A stretch of 64,000 nt of DNA from Myxococcales bacterium FL481 (GTDB lineage Bacteria; Myxococcota_A; Polyangia; Nannocystales; Nannocystaceae). Below the pieces are notes generated by a model that was given only the letters and a program-made list of their open reading frames with translations, ran no database searches and had not been told where the DNA came from. The stretch spans positions 1 to 64,000 of the forward strand of contig QKPP01000279.1 in NCBI GenBank assembly GCA_006508105.1. The letters run 5' to 3'. Each line of letters starts with the position of its first letter. Position 1 is the stretch's first letter. Made by a program: the position numbers and the translations under genes. Positions 49,189 to 59,557 of the stretch are shown here, piece after piece.

Positions 49189-50499
49189 ATGACGCACGAG
49201 TCCCCCAGCGCCGTCGTTCGCGACGGGTTCCCCCCCGTCTTTTGGGTCGCGAACGGCATCGAGCTACTGGAGCGATTCGCGTACTACGGAATCTATCTCA
49301 CGCTGGGCATCTATCTCGACCAACTCGGCTTCAGCAAGGGCCAGCTTGGTTGGGTGCAAAGTCTCGTGCTCGCCGTGTCGTACATGGTGCCGATCGTGTC
49401 GGGTACCCTGGCCGATCGTCTGGGCTTCAAGCGCGTACTGATCGTCTCTTACTTGTCGTACCTCCCGGCCATTTTAATGATGATTGTCGCCGAGTCGTTC
49501 TCGGCCATCGCGTTGGCGATGCTGACCATCGCGTTGGCCGCAGGAATCTTCAAGCCCCTGATCTCGGGCACGATTCGCGCCGTCACGTCGGGAAACAACA
49601 AGACCCTCGGGTTTGGCATCTTCTACGCGATGGTCAACGTGGGCGGTTCTCTCGGACCCATCGTCGCCGGCAAACTGCGCGTCTTGGGGTGGCAGCACGT
49701 GTTCACCGCGGCCGCCATCGCCGTCGCCGCGATGCTGGTCATCACCATCTTGTACTACGAAGAGCCGCCGCGCGAGCGGTCGGACGCCACCTTGCTCGGC
49801 AAGCTCAAGGAGATTGGCGAGGTCTTGGTGGACTTGAAGTTCACCGCGTTCCTCACGTTGCTGGGTCTCCTGTTCTGGTTGCCCTTTTGGTGTTTTTTCA
49901 ATTTGTGCGCCCTGTACGTTGACAGCGATCTCGACACGGCGAGGTTATATGTCCAGTTTGAGAGCCTCTTCGGGCCGGGAGTCGCTGGTTTCTTTGCCCA
50001 CCGCGACGACGCCGGCGTCATGCGGATCCTCGGCGAGACCGTGTCCCACACGGGCTGGGTCATCATGGTGTTCCAAGTCGGGGTCTCCCGCGTGATCGAG
50101 CGCTTCCGGGCGATCCCCGTCTTTCTCGGCGGACTGACCCTGGTCAGCGCGGGGTTCGTGCTCCTCGCCCTCGCCAAGACCGTGGACCCGGCGCTTCTGT
50201 TCGCCGGTATCGCGGTGTTCGCCATCGGTGAAATGGTGGCCGCACCGCGGATCCAAGAGTACATCACGTGGCTCGCCCCGAAAGAAAAGGCTGGCTTGTA
50301 CATGGGGAGCAACTTCTTGGCGGTCGGCCTGGGCGGGGCCCTCAGCGGCGTGACCTACACCAGCTGGTACGGGGGTCTCGGCGAGACCGGCCACCCGGAG
50401 CACGTCTGGCTCTACCTCGCGTCCCACGTCGCCTTGGCGATTCCCGTGTTCGTGTTGTTCGGGCGGCTCGCGGGGGAGTTCGCCGAGCGCGACGCCTGA
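49189..50499 (+). CDS. MFS/POT-like transporter
   Basis: NGIELLERFAYYGIYLTLGIYLDQLGFSKGQLGWVQSLVLAVSYMVPIVSGTLADRLGFKRVLI; 12-TM pattern. Confidence 0.85.
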   Translation: MTHESPSAVVRDGFPPVFWVANGIELLERFAYYGIYLTLGIYLDQLGFSKGQLGWVQSLVLAVSYMVPIVSGTLADRLGFKRVLIVSYLSYLPAILMMIVAESFSAIALAMLTIALAAGIFKPLISGTIRAVTSGNNKTLGFGIFYAMVNVGGSLGPIVAGKLRVLGWQHVFTAAAIAVAAMLVITILYYEEPPRERSDATLLGKLKEIGEVLVDLKFTAFLTLLGLLFWLPFWCFFNLCALYVDSDLDTARLYVQFESLFGPGVAGFFAHRDDAGVMRILGETVSHTGWVIMVFQVGVSRVIERFRAIPVFLGGLTLVSAGFVLLALAKTVDPALLFAGIAVFAIGEMVAAPRIQEYITWLAPKEKAGLYMGSNFLAVGLGGALSGVTYTSWYGGLGETGHPEHVWLYLASHVALAIPVFVLFGRLAGEFAERDA

Positions 50500-50540
50500 G
50501 CGGTCACCGGCCGACGCCGCGTCGGTTCACCGACTCGCGC

Positions 50541-52244
50541 CTATTCCGGCTCAGACACGGCCCACGGGGCCAACGTGGCACCACGCCCCCCACACACGCC
50601 TTCACGGACACGATAGTCACCGTGGGCGAAGTCGGTGAAGACCTCGGCCACGGTTGCGACATCGCTGCTGAGTTCGTGCCCCAACTCCGCGCGAGCCCCC
50701 TCGAGATCGATCTGCTGGACCACGGTACCGGAGCCGGGATCATATCGCCGCCCGTAGGCCGTGAAGTCCGGCGTCTCGGGTACAAAGCAATTGTCGTCGA
50801 ACTCGTTGTCCACCAGATGCGACTGAGCAAAGTCGGTGGCGGCGTCCGGATCGATCCAGCTATCGCCCTGGCCGATATAGCCCACGTTGTCCCAGGTGTT
50901 TTCCGTCGCGGCCGCCCGCAGACCCTGGATCACATTGCCGCGCACCGTGTGGCCCTTTGCGAAGACGCGCAGAAAGGCGATGCGATCCACCCCCACGAAG
51001 GTGTTGTTGAGCATCCGCAGATCATGGCCGTTGCGAGCGAACGTCTCTTGCTCCTCCTCCCCCCCCTCCCCGCCGAGGCTCGGGGCCTCGGCCATCACGA
51101 GATTGTGGGCAAATGTGATGTTCGAGGAGACCCACGTGCCCATCCCGCCAATCTCGCGGAACAAGTTGCCGCGGATCTCGATTGGCCCCGCCGCCGGGTT
51201 CTTGAAGAAGAACGCCTGCGGCACGTGGTACACGAGATTGTTCTCGATCAGGATCGAGCCGGTTCCGATACAACCGGGATCCACGTAGACCTCGCACGAC
51301 AAGGTGGTCACCGCGCCGTAGTGCTGCGCGTCGGTTGTCGTATCCCAGGTCTTGGTCTCACCGCCATCGATCGGGATGAGATCGTGCAAGATGTTGCTTC
51401 GAATCGAGACGTTGTACGGCCCTCCCCAGTCGCCGCGATTGATCCGAATGAGCCCGACATTGGTCGCACCCTCGGCCGCGTACTCGTAGACCTCAATGTG
51501 ACGAATCTCGATGTCGTGCGTCTGGTTGACCGCCTTCGTCCCCTGAGCGCTCCCACCGCTGAGCAACACCGCTCCGCGGTGCAATGTGAGGTCCTCGAAG
51601 CGCCAGTGCGCAGTCTCTTGGGTCAAGCTGCCCACGTGGATACTGCCGGCCCCCGAGGCGCAGGCACGTTCGCCCGGAAGGGAGCGCACCCGGATGGGGG
51701 CCGCGGCCGTGCCTGAAGCGACGCTGTAGCCCTCGAGCTCCGCCCAGGCCGGAAACGACAGCGTGCCGATCGTGATGAATCCCCGCTCGACGCCCTCATC
51801 GGGTTCGTTCCAACTTGTCGCCCGGTACGGGTGGGCGTGCGTATCGTCGTACACCCCGCCTCGCAAGTAGATCACGTCGCCGGGACCGGCGAGACGGACA
51901 GCCGCCTGGGGAGTGGCGAATGGCTGGCTGAAGGTGCCCGGATCGGTGTCGCTCCCCTCGGGGGACACGTACCAACAGCGGCCGGCCTCCGCCGCCTCGC
52001 ACACTTCGCTCGCGCTAGGGGAGCGCCGGGCCGGACGCCGAGCCCCCTCGCAACCGACCACCGGGGCCGGATCCACCGCGCCGCCGGGGACCGTCGTCTC
52101 GCTCGGCGTGCTGTCACCGGCCGAAGTGTCCTCGCCCCCGGCACCGGTCGGGTCTGCGACACTCGAGCTCGGCGTGGGATCCGGTGCCCCCTGACTGCAG
52201 CCGATCGGCGTGCAAAGGGCCGTGACGACCAACCCAGAGCGCAT
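50541..52244 (-). CDS. Right-handed parallel beta-helix lipoprotein
   Basis: Lipobox LCTPIGCSQ; CWYVSPEGSDTDPGTFSQPFATPQAAVRLAGPGDVIYLRGGVYDDT; repeated SNILHDL / NNLVYHV / GNLFREIGG motifs. Confidence 0.82.
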   Translation of the reverse strand: MRSGLVVTALCTPIGCSQGAPDPTPSSSVADPTGAGGEDTSAGDSTPSETTVPGGAVDPAPVVGCEGARRPARRSPSASEVCEAAEAGRCWYVSPEGSDTDPGTFSQPFATPQAAVRLAGPGDVIYLRGGVYDDTHAHPYRATSWNEPDEGVERGFITIGTLSFPAWAELEGYSVASGTAAAPIRVRSLPGERACASGAGSIHVGSLTQETAHWRFEDLTLHRGAVLLSGGSAQGTKAVNQTHDIEIRHIEVYEYAAEGATNVGLIRINRGDWGGPYNVSIRSNILHDLIPIDGGETKTWDTTTDAQHYGAVTTLSCEVYVDPGCIGTGSILIENNLVYHVPQAFFFKNPAAGPIEIRGNLFREIGGMGTWVSSNITFAHNLVMAEAPSLGGEGGEEEQETFARNGHDLRMLNNTFVGVDRIAFLRVFAKGHTVRGNVIQGLRAAATENTWDNVGYIGQGDSWIDPDAATDFAQSHLVDNEFDDNCFVPETPDFTAYGRRYDPGSGTVVQQIDLEGARAELGHELSSDVATVAEVFTDFAHGDYRVREGVCGGRGATLAPWAVSEPE

Positions 52245-52667
52245 TCGACCGGCTGAACCTCGTCCCCAACAGACCATGGGATCGGGGTAGCACTGAACCG
52301 CAGCGCGTCACCGAGTCATTTCGTGCCGTTCCGCCCGCGAGCGGGGCGCCGGGGCTTCGCCCCACCGTTGGCCGGGTCGCCCCGCCCACGCTACGACCCC
52401 GACGACAAGATGGCCCGTTCAAAAAGTACACTATACTGTGCAGTGAATAATGTGGCCAAGCGATCCCCGCTCCTGGCCATGGTCCCGCGTTTGGTCGCCG
52501 GCCCGCCCCCGTCTCCGCCACCACCGGTGGTCACCGGCCCGGTCGGTGCGCGCCCGGCTGTTCGTCGTACCCGTGGTAAAGTCCGCGGCCGTCGGCGCAC
52601 AAACCTAACGAGTCGCACCACCGCTGCCGGACGCACGCGACCCCGCTGCGATCCCGAAGAGGTCACG

Positions 52668-53270
52668 TTGACGCGAAAGAAACGAGACACCAGCAAGAAA
52701 CGCGAATCCATCTTGGATGCGGCGGTCGAGGCGTTCGTGCGCGAGGGCTACGAAAACGCAAGCATGGATCGCATCGCCGAACTTGCGGATGCGTCGAAGC
52801 GGACCGTTTACAACCACTTCGCCAGCAAGCAAGAGCTTTTCAACGCGGTGATCGACCGCTTTCTCGAAGAGTCGGACAAGCTCAAGGCGATCGAGTACGC
52901 CCCGGCGCGTGGGCTCGAAGCCCAGCTCCTCCAGTTTGTCGACGCCAAACTCGCGGTCATCGAAAACCCCTCGTGGCTCGGGCTGTCGCGCGTCGCCCTG
53001 GACATGCTCATCCGCGACACGGACTTGGCCCGCGAGTCGCTGGCGCGCTACCAAGCCGGCGATGTGGCCCTCATCAACTGGCTCAAGTCCGCCCACGCGG
53101 ACGGCCGGCTTCACGTCCCCAACGCCAAACTGTCTGCGACCGTGTTCTGGTCCCTCGTCGGCGGCGCGCTCTCCTGGCCGCAGCTGTTGGCGGGGCCGAT
53201 GAACCCACGGCAGGTACGGACGTTGAAAAAAGAGATCGTCGAGACGTTTCTGTGCCGTCACCGTATTTGA
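52668..53270 (+). CDS. TetR family transcriptional regulator
   Basis: RESILDAAVEAFVREGYENASMDRIAELADASKRTVYNHFASKQELFNAVI; TTG 52668 likely start, after a GAAGAGG-like SD. Confidence 0.87.
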   Translation: MTRKKRDTSKKRESILDAAVEAFVREGYENASMDRIAELADASKRTVYNHFASKQELFNAVIDRFLEESDKLKAIEYAPARGLEAQLLQFVDAKLAVIENPSWLGLSRVALDMLIRDTDLARESLARYQAGDVALINWLKSAHADGRLHVPNAKLSATVFWSLVGGALSWPQLLAGPMNPRQVRTLKKEIVETFLCRHRI

Positions 53271-53377
53271 CCGCCGCAAAATCGACGTCCGTCGATCTGT
53301 CGCGAGTCCGTGGCCGGTGAGCCCCTACTCCGACCCTAGGAGACGCCAGGCCTCGACGCCCAAGAACAGCACACAGG

Positions 53378-54595
53378 TCACCACGCCCAAGACGGCGACC
53401 ACGTCGTCCCCCCCGTCGGCGCGCCGTCTTGTCGCCGCATTTTCAGCAACGTGATGTGCATCGCCAAGAACACGGCGAGCAACACGGCACTGGTCACGCG
53501 CGCGAGGGACTCGAGGGGAAACCACATCGCCAAACCCCACGCCACGGCGCCGACGATGATCGTGGCTCGAATCGGCGTCTGCGTGCGGGGACTGACGACC
53601 CCCCACGAAGCCGGAGCCGTCCCCTGACTGGCCATGCCGTGGATGATCCGAGAACCCATGATGATTTGCATCAGCGCGCCGTTGACCCCGGCCACCATGC
53701 TGACCACGCCCATCGCGACCTGTGCGAGACGACCGTGACCCGCCACAACGAGGGCCAACGGCGTGTGGCTCCGCGACAGCTCGCCGAGCGGGACGGCGGC
53801 CAGTGTCACTACGGAGACCACCACGTACAATCCCGTCGTGATGCCGAGCGACCATAGAATCGCCCGAGGGACGTTGCGAGACGCATCCTCGGTCTCCTCG
53901 GCCATGGTGACGACGTCCTCGAAACCGACGAACGCGTAAAAGGACAACACCGCCCCGAACCACACGCCGGGTGCAGCGAGTGCAGTGAACTCGGGCCACG
54001 CGAGTGATCCCGCGAGGTCGCCCCGGCTCAGCGCCATGTAGACCACATAGAACAGCCCGCCCACCTCGATCAGGGTGATGACCACGGCCACTTTGACCGA
54101 CTCGCTGACCCCCCAGCTCGCGATTGCGCACAACGCCAGGGTCAGGGTCGAGACGCCGACCCACGCCGGCAGGGGGGTGATGTCTTGCACGAATCCGACA
54201 AACGCGACGATCAACGTACCGGCGGAGACCGCCCCGGTCGCGATCACGGCCCAGCCGGTGGTCGTGGCCCAGCTCGGCCGCCGAAACACCGCCCCGACGT
54301 AGTGAGCCGGCCCGCCGCTGCGCGGGAACCGGGCGGCCAACGATCCCAGCGTCAGCGCGCTGAACAACGCCACGGTCGCGGCGACAACAAACGAAAGCGG
54401 CGCCGCCAACCCGGCCTGCCCCGCCACCTTGCCGATCAGCGCGTAAAACCCCCCGCCGACCATCGTGCCGACGCCGTACAACGTCAGCAGCGGGAACGAG
54501 AGGGTGCGACGTAGAGCCGGGCCAGCCGGGGCCGACTCGGTCGTGGAGCCCGCCGCGGACCGATCGGTCGAACGGTCTTGTGCTCGTGAGGACAT
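53378..54595 (-). CDS. APC family amino acid permease
   Basis: TLSFPLLTLYGVGTMVGGGFYALIGKVAGQAG; SFYAFVGFEDVVTMAEETEDASRNVPRAIL; about 12 TMs; ATG at 54593-54595. Confidence 0.88.
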   Translation of the reverse strand: MSSRAQDRSTDRSAAGSTTESAPAGPALRRTLSFPLLTLYGVGTMVGGGFYALIGKVAGQAGLAAPLSFVVAATVALFSALTLGSLAARFPRSGGPAHYVGAVFRRPSWATTTGWAVIATGAVSAGTLIVAFVGFVQDITPLPAWVGVSTLTLALCAIASWGVSESVKVAVVITLIEVGGLFYVVYMALSRGDLAGSLAWPEFTALAAPGVWFGAVLSFYAFVGFEDVVTMAEETEDASRNVPRAILWSLGITTGLYVVVSVVTLAAVPLGELSRSHTPLALVVAGHGRLAQVAMGVVSMVAGVNGALMQIIMGSRIIHGMASQGTAPASWGVVSPRTQTPIRATIIVGAVAWGLAMWFPLESLARVTSAVLLAVFLAMHITLLKMRRQDGAPTGGTTWSPSWAW

Positions 54596-54740
54596 TCGAT
54601 TCGCTTTCACCCCATGCATGCCCCGCGACGGCACGTTCGCGCAAGCGGGGCCGGCGGGCACGACCGACGCCGGCCGAGATACCCGACGTTGCCCGCGAAC
54701 CGCGTCGGCGCGCCACCAGTTCGACGCACCAGGGTCGCGA

Positions 54741-55553
54741 TCAACGAGCGAGCCAGTAGGCCGCGTAGAACATGAAGGTGTTGGTCACTGCGTGCACCAG
54801 CAAGCCCGGCACCACGCTGTTGCTGCGGAGTCGCAACCAGCCCAGAAAACCGCCCCAACCGGCGGCCATCACCAAGCCCCACGGACCGCGAGGAAAACCC
54901 GCGGCAAAGTGAAGGGCTCCAAACCACAGCGCTTGCGCCACGACGGCGCCGCCGCGGGCGACGCGACTGCGATGGGGCGCCAATGCGTCGAGCAATACCC
55001 CACGGGTGACGCACTCCTCCGCGAACGCGTTCGCGCTGGCCACCACCGGAATCGCCAGCAAAACCGAACCGACCGAAAACATCGACAACGCCTGCCGCAT
55101 GAACTCGCCGCCGGCACCCACGTCGCGCGTGATCACGACCCAGCCCGTCATGGCCGCAATCGTGGCGAGCAGGCTCCCCACCCCCCACGCCGTCACGGGA
55201 CGGGTGAACGGGTTGGGACCGCGGAACCACGCGCTCGGGGCCGGCGGCAACCGGGCCGTCCCAGCCAAGTATCGCGCGCCGATGGCGAGCAGCAGCACCA
55301 GGTTCCAGCCGAGCGCAGGGAAGCCAAGCCACGGCCAGGCCAACGCGTTTCGTGACGCGACGACGCCCAGCACAACCAGCCACGGGAACAGCGAGCGTCG
55401 CCAACCGCCAGTGTACGTGGCGACGACAGCGAGCCCGGCCACCGCCAGCGTCTGCGCCGACGCTGGGTACGGCCTCCACACGAGCCAGACCGCATCGACC
55501 CCCAGCGCGAGGTAGAGCGCCCGCGTTGCCCACGAAGCCGGAGCGTCTTGCAT
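54741..55553 (-). CDS. CPBP family intramembrane metalloprotease
   Basis: AFAEECVTRGVLLDAL (EExxxR) and WFGALHFAAG; multiple TMs; ATG at 55551-55553. Confidence 0.85.
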   Translation of the reverse strand: MQDAPASWATRALYLALGVDAVWLVWRPYPASAQTLAVAGLAVVATYTGGWRRSLFPWLVVLGVVASRNALAWPWLGFPALGWNLVLLLAIGARYLAGTARLPPAPSAWFRGPNPFTRPVTAWGVGSLLATIAAMTGWVVITRDVGAGGEFMRQALSMFSVGSVLLAIPVVASANAFAEECVTRGVLLDALAPHRSRVARGGAVVAQALWFGALHFAAGFPRGPWGLVMAAGWGGFLGWLRLRSNSVVPGLLVHAVTNTFMFYAAYWLAR

Positions 55554-55566
55554 GATCGATAAAATC

Positions 55567-55578
55567 GAGCAATTGCTC
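55567..55578. promoter_or_regulatory. 12-bp perfect palindrome GAGCAATTGCTC in the CPBP/TetR divergent region
   Basis: Direct reading, AT-rich relative to surroundings, between the two start codons. Confidence 0.6.
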
Positions 55579-55582
55579 AGTT

Positions 55583-56236
55583 TTGTCAAACCAAGCTGAG
55601 TTACGTTCGCCGGCGCTGCCCGATTCTCGCTCCAGAACGCGACCCACCCAGGCCCGCGCCATTCGAACGCGCGAGCGGCTGATCGTTGCGACCGCCGACC
55701 TGATCGCGGCCAAGGGAACCGCGAGCGTGACGACCAACGCGGTCGCGGAGCGAGCCGGGGTTTCCATCGGCACGCTGTACACCTACTTCGCCGACAAGCA
55801 GGCCCTGATCGAAGCGTTGCTGGAGCGCTACTGGACCCGGCTAGAAGGCGCCTTGTCGACCGCCCTACACCGCGGTCAGCCGGCCGATTGGCGCGCTCAC
55901 CTGGACGCGGTTGTCGACGCGTTTGTGAGGTTCTACCGTGATGAACCGGGTTACCGGCAGCTGTGGCTCGGCACTCAAGCCGGCGAGACGTGGGCTCGGA
56001 CCGGAGTCCAGTGGCTCGACGCGTTGACCCCCAAAGTCGCCGCTGCGGTGCAGCACTGGTTTCCCACTCACTCCCCGACCGATGCGGTTGCCGTCGCCCG
56101 GACCCTCATTCTCGTCACTTCGCATCTCGTGACGGCGGCCTTGCGCGACGCGGGCCCCGCTGGACAAGCGCAGATCCGAGAAACGAAAACCGTCCTGGTC
56201 GGCTACGTCCGCGAGCGCCTCGTCGACGGCCCGTAG
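55583..56236 (+). CDS. TetR family transcriptional regulator
   Basis: RERLIVATADLIAAKGTASVTTNAVAERAGVSIGTLYTYFADKQALIEALLERYW; TTG start at 55583. Confidence 0.9.
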   Translation: MSNQAELRSPALPDSRSRTRPTQARAIRTRERLIVATADLIAAKGTASVTTNAVAERAGVSIGTLYTYFADKQALIEALLERYWTRLEGALSTALHRGQPADWRAHLDAVVDAFVRFYRDEPGYRQLWLGTQAGETWARTGVQWLDALTPKVAAAVQHWFPTHSPTDAVAVARTLILVTSHLVTAALRDAGPAGQAQIRETKTVLVGYVRERLVDGP

Positions 56237-56572
56237 CGGCCGGATCGCGGATCCGTGCGGCCGACCGGGTCCGCTGGCTTTGCGCCGCGCTCGTCCGCAT
56301 CGCCGCGACGACGCCGGCCGAGCGCGGAGGCGGGCTCGAACGCGTGGGCGCCAGTGAGGCGGCGGCCCCCGCCGCGACCGGCGGGTCCGCAGCGGGCTCG
56401 CGAAGCCGCAGGGTGCACGTCGTCGAATGGGACCCTGCGACGGCGCAACCCCAGCTTGGTCCGCGGGGTCGCGCGGCCCGATCCGAAGGCTGGCACGACC
56501 TCAAGAACGCCCGATAGACGAACGAAGCCGCATCGGCTCGTGTGCCGTCATCGGCACGCGCCGGAGACCGCT

Positions 56573-57202
56573 ATGTTTGGATTCAAAAAGCCCAGCGAGG
56601 ACGTCGAAGAGCTGGACCCGTCGCCCGCGGTCCCGATCCCACCGCGACCGGCCCCCAGCGTGACCCCGCCGCCCGCACCTGCGGCCGTCGCTCCCCCCAA
56701 AGCACCGCCGGCCCCCGTGGCGGCGCGGACGGCTGCCCCCGTGCCCACCCCGTCCGCTCGCGGGACCCACATCGCCGCGGACGCCGAAGTCCACGGCAGC
56801 ATTCGATCGGCGGCCGGCCTCGACATCGCCGGTGAAGTCAACGGCAACGTCCACGCCCAGGCCACGGTGGTCATCGACACATCCGCTTGCATCCTGGGCG
56901 ACGTGTGCGGCGACGATGTGATTGTCCGCGGCCGCGTAGAAGGCCAGATCGTGGCCAAGGGCAAACTCACCATCTCCACCACGGGACTGGTCCTCGGTGA
57001 CATTGTGGTCCGGTCGCTGCTGATCGAGGACGGCGGCACCCTACAAGGTCAGTGTCGCATGGGTGCCAACGCCTCCGACGCGCCCGCGAATGCGAACGCC
57101 CCGCAAAATCCGCCGGCACCACCCAGCGAAGCGATGACGGTGTCCGACGACGACGAGTCGATCGAAGTGTTTGTACCCGACGTATCGGCGGCCGAGCGCT
57201 AA
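56573..57202 (+). CDS. Bactofilin (polymer-forming cytoskeletal protein)
   Basis: GTHIAADAEVHGSIRSAAGLDIAGEVNGNVHAQATVVIDTSACILGDVCGDDVIVRGRVEGQIVAKGKLTI; ATG 56573. Confidence 0.9.
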   Translation: MFGFKKPSEDVEELDPSPAVPIPPRPAPSVTPPPAPAAVAPPKAPPAPVAARTAAPVPTPSARGTHIAADAEVHGSIRSAAGLDIAGEVNGNVHAQATVVIDTSACILGDVCGDDVIVRGRVEGQIVAKGKLTISTTGLVLGDIVVRSLLIEDGGTLQGQCRMGANASDAPANANAPQNPPAPPSEAMTVSDDDESIEVFVPDVSAAER

Positions 57203-57265
57203 CCCGGGCTCGGAGCGCCGGCCATCCCGTAGCCGGGCGCAGCGCCCTCTGGCACGCTGGCGGGG

Positions 57266-58600
57266 ATGTCGGAGTCACTGGCCGATCTCCACCTGCACCT
57301 GTACGGCGCGATCCCAGCGTCGCTTTGGCACGATCTGATCGCCGGCCGCGATATCAACTGGCACGACTACGAGCGGGCCTTCGCGGCCGCCTACGGGCGC
57401 CACGTGGACATGGCCGGCGTGCTCGGCCAATGTGACCGCAACTCGTCACAATGGCGGAGACACTTTGAGTTTGGGAGCGACGACGCCGGCAACTTCGATC
57501 GCTTCCAGGCGAAGTTCAATCTGTTGATCTCAAGCAGCGCGCTTGCGGGCCTCGACGGGTCCGCGTCCCCGTGGCGAGCCGTCGAGCTCGAGTTGGATCG
57601 GGTTGTCGACGGGCTGGCCCACCAGCAGCGTCGCCACGGGGTGGACTACGCCGAGTACCGCATGATGTTCGGCCCACGGCACTCGCCGGCCACGGTCGAG
57701 CGAGCGGCCCGACGCATCTGCTACGCGATGGGGCAGCAGTCCGCGACCACCATGCGACTCGCCTTGAGCCTGCCCCGCGCCGATCCGTGGCCGATGTGGG
57801 GAGTGGTGCAAGCGGTTCTCGCGTCGGACGTGGGCTCGTCGCTCACGGCGATCGATTTTTGCGGCACCGAGGAGGGCTTCCCTCCGCAAGCCCTCGCCGG
57901 CGTGCTCGCCGATGTCCATCGCTTCAACGCTCGACACCCCGATCGTGCGATTGCCACGTTGGTTCACGTCGGCGAAAGCTACCGCGACAAGACGTTAGAA
58001 AGCGCCGTGCGGTGGGTCCACCAAGCCGCCGTCGGGGGCGCTCACCGTCTGGGGCACGCCCTCGCCTTGGGCATCGACCCGCAGCGGCACCGCGATCAAA
58101 CCCGCCACGAAAGCCCGGCGGAACGTCTCGACCAAATCGCCTACGACCTTGAGCACGCGGTCGAGCTGCGGCGCTTCGGCGTACGGGTCGACATCGACGA
58201 GCTCGGACGCGAACGACTCCAGCGCCAAGCCCAATCGCCAAGACAGTCCATCGCCGTGCACTATGACCAAGACCGCGTGGACCAGGTCCGACGCCGCCAG
58301 GAGTTCGCGATACACGCGCTGCGCGACCGAGGCACGATCATCGAGGTCTGCCCGACATCCAACTACCGCATCGCCGGCCTCACTCACTGGCCGCAGCACC
58401 CGCTCCCGCGATTTCTCGCGGCCGGCTTGCGAGTCGTGGTGGGAAGCGACGACCCGGGGCTGCTGGGGACCTCTCTGCGACAAGAGCTCTCGCTGGTCGG
58501 CTCGGAGATCGGCGTGACCGCAACGCAATGCGACGCGCTCGTCGCTCAGGCCTGGGCGGCTCGCAGCGAGTGCCTAGCGGGTCGCCGCGGCGTCGGGTGA
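57266..58600 (+). CDS. Adenosine deaminase-family amidohydrolase
   Basis: LADLHLHLYGAI, LVHVGESY, GGAHRLGHALAL, IEVCPTSNYRI, VVVGSDDPGLLGTSL. Confidence 0.83.
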   Translation: MSESLADLHLHLYGAIPASLWHDLIAGRDINWHDYERAFAAAYGRHVDMAGVLGQCDRNSSQWRRHFEFGSDDAGNFDRFQAKFNLLISSSALAGLDGSASPWRAVELELDRVVDGLAHQQRRHGVDYAEYRMMFGPRHSPATVERAARRICYAMGQQSATTMRLALSLPRADPWPMWGVVQAVLASDVGSSLTAIDFCGTEEGFPPQALAGVLADVHRFNARHPDRAIATLVHVGESYRDKTLESAVRWVHQAAVGGAHRLGHALALGIDPQRHRDQTRHESPAERLDQIAYDLEHAVELRRFGVRVDIDELGRERLQRQAQSPRQSIAVHYDQDRVDQVRRRQEFAIHALRDRGTIIEVCPTSNYRIAGLTHWPQHPLPRFLAAGLRVVVGSDDPGLLGTSLRQELSLVGSEIGVTATQCDALVAQAWAARSECLAGRRGVG

Positions 58601-59557
58601 GCCATGGTTCAGCGCCCAGTCGACGACCCAAGTCTGCACGGCCGCGCGCTGCTCCGGCGTCGCGCCAGAGAAGGCGTGCCCCACTCCCGGCAACGACCGC
58701 AGCTGGTTGTCCGCGCCGACCCGAGTGAGCTCCTGGTGCAACCGCTCGCTTTGGCCGAACGGGACAATGCTGTCGACCGTCCCGTGAATCAGCAGCGTCG
58801 GCGGCGCATCCGCCGACGCGTACTCGCGTGGTGAGTAGCGGCTCAGGATGTCCTGCGCGCGCGTCGGCTGTTCGTTGGGATCGAACCCAAACAACGCGCG
58901 TGCGAGATCCAGTCGTTCGTGGAGCGACCCGGGCAACTCGGCCACCATCTGCCGCACGCGGACCACATTCTCGGCCCGGTACAAGCGCGCGAGGTCAGTT
59001 GGCGGATAGACCCCGATGACGTAGCGAACCTCCACGCGGGGGTGGTCGAGAGCAAACCTTGCCGGCGCCGCGTAGGCGGCGAGTAGTCCCAGTTGGCCTC
59101 CCGCGGACTCACCCAAAATTCCCAGGTTGTCGAGGTCAAACCGGTACCGCGACGCGTGGACGCGGATCCACTCCACGGCGGCGAACACGTCGTGAATGCA
59201 GTCGGGAAAGGGCGAACGACCATTGCGCGCCAACGTGTAGTTCGGACTCACCACGGCGAAGCCCGCGTCCCGAAGGCGCCCAATCGCCCGGTTGAACCGA
59301 TTGATGTTCACCGTTTCCTTGCTCCCCGTGACCCAGCCGCCGCCGTGGAGGAACAGCAGCACCGGTCGCGGTCCATCCACGCGGATCGTGGGAAGGTAGA
59401 CATCGAGGGTCTGATCGCCGTGGTACGGCACCCCGAACTCCACTTGCCCCTGCAATATGGGCGCCTCGTGACGGGCGAAGAACCCCCACAGGCCGATACC
59501 GGCGATGGCCAGCAATAGAGACACCGAGGCGAATGTCCGACCGAGGATCCGACGCAT
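58574..59557 (-). CDS. Alpha/beta hydrolase (esterase/BD-FAE-like)
   Basis: PVLLFLHGGGWVTGSKE, LGILGESAGGQLGLLAAY (GxSxG), HGTVDSIVPFGQSERLHQEL, GVGHAF; ATG at 59555-59557. Confidence 0.88.
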   Translation of the reverse strand: MRRILGRTFASVSLLLAIAGIGLWGFFARHEAPILQGQVEFGVPYHGDQTLDVYLPTIRVDGPRPVLLFLHGGGWVTGSKETVNINRFNRAIGRLRDAGFAVVSPNYTLARNGRSPFPDCIHDVFAAVEWIRVHASRYRFDLDNLGILGESAGGQLGLLAAYAAPARFALDHPRVEVRYVIGVYPPTDLARLYRAENVVRVRQMVAELPGSLHERLDLARALFGFDPNEQPTRAQDILSRYSPREYASADAPPTLLIHGTVDSIVPFGQSERLHQELTRVGADNQLRSLPGVGHAFSGATPEQRAAVQTWVVDWALNHGSPDAAATR

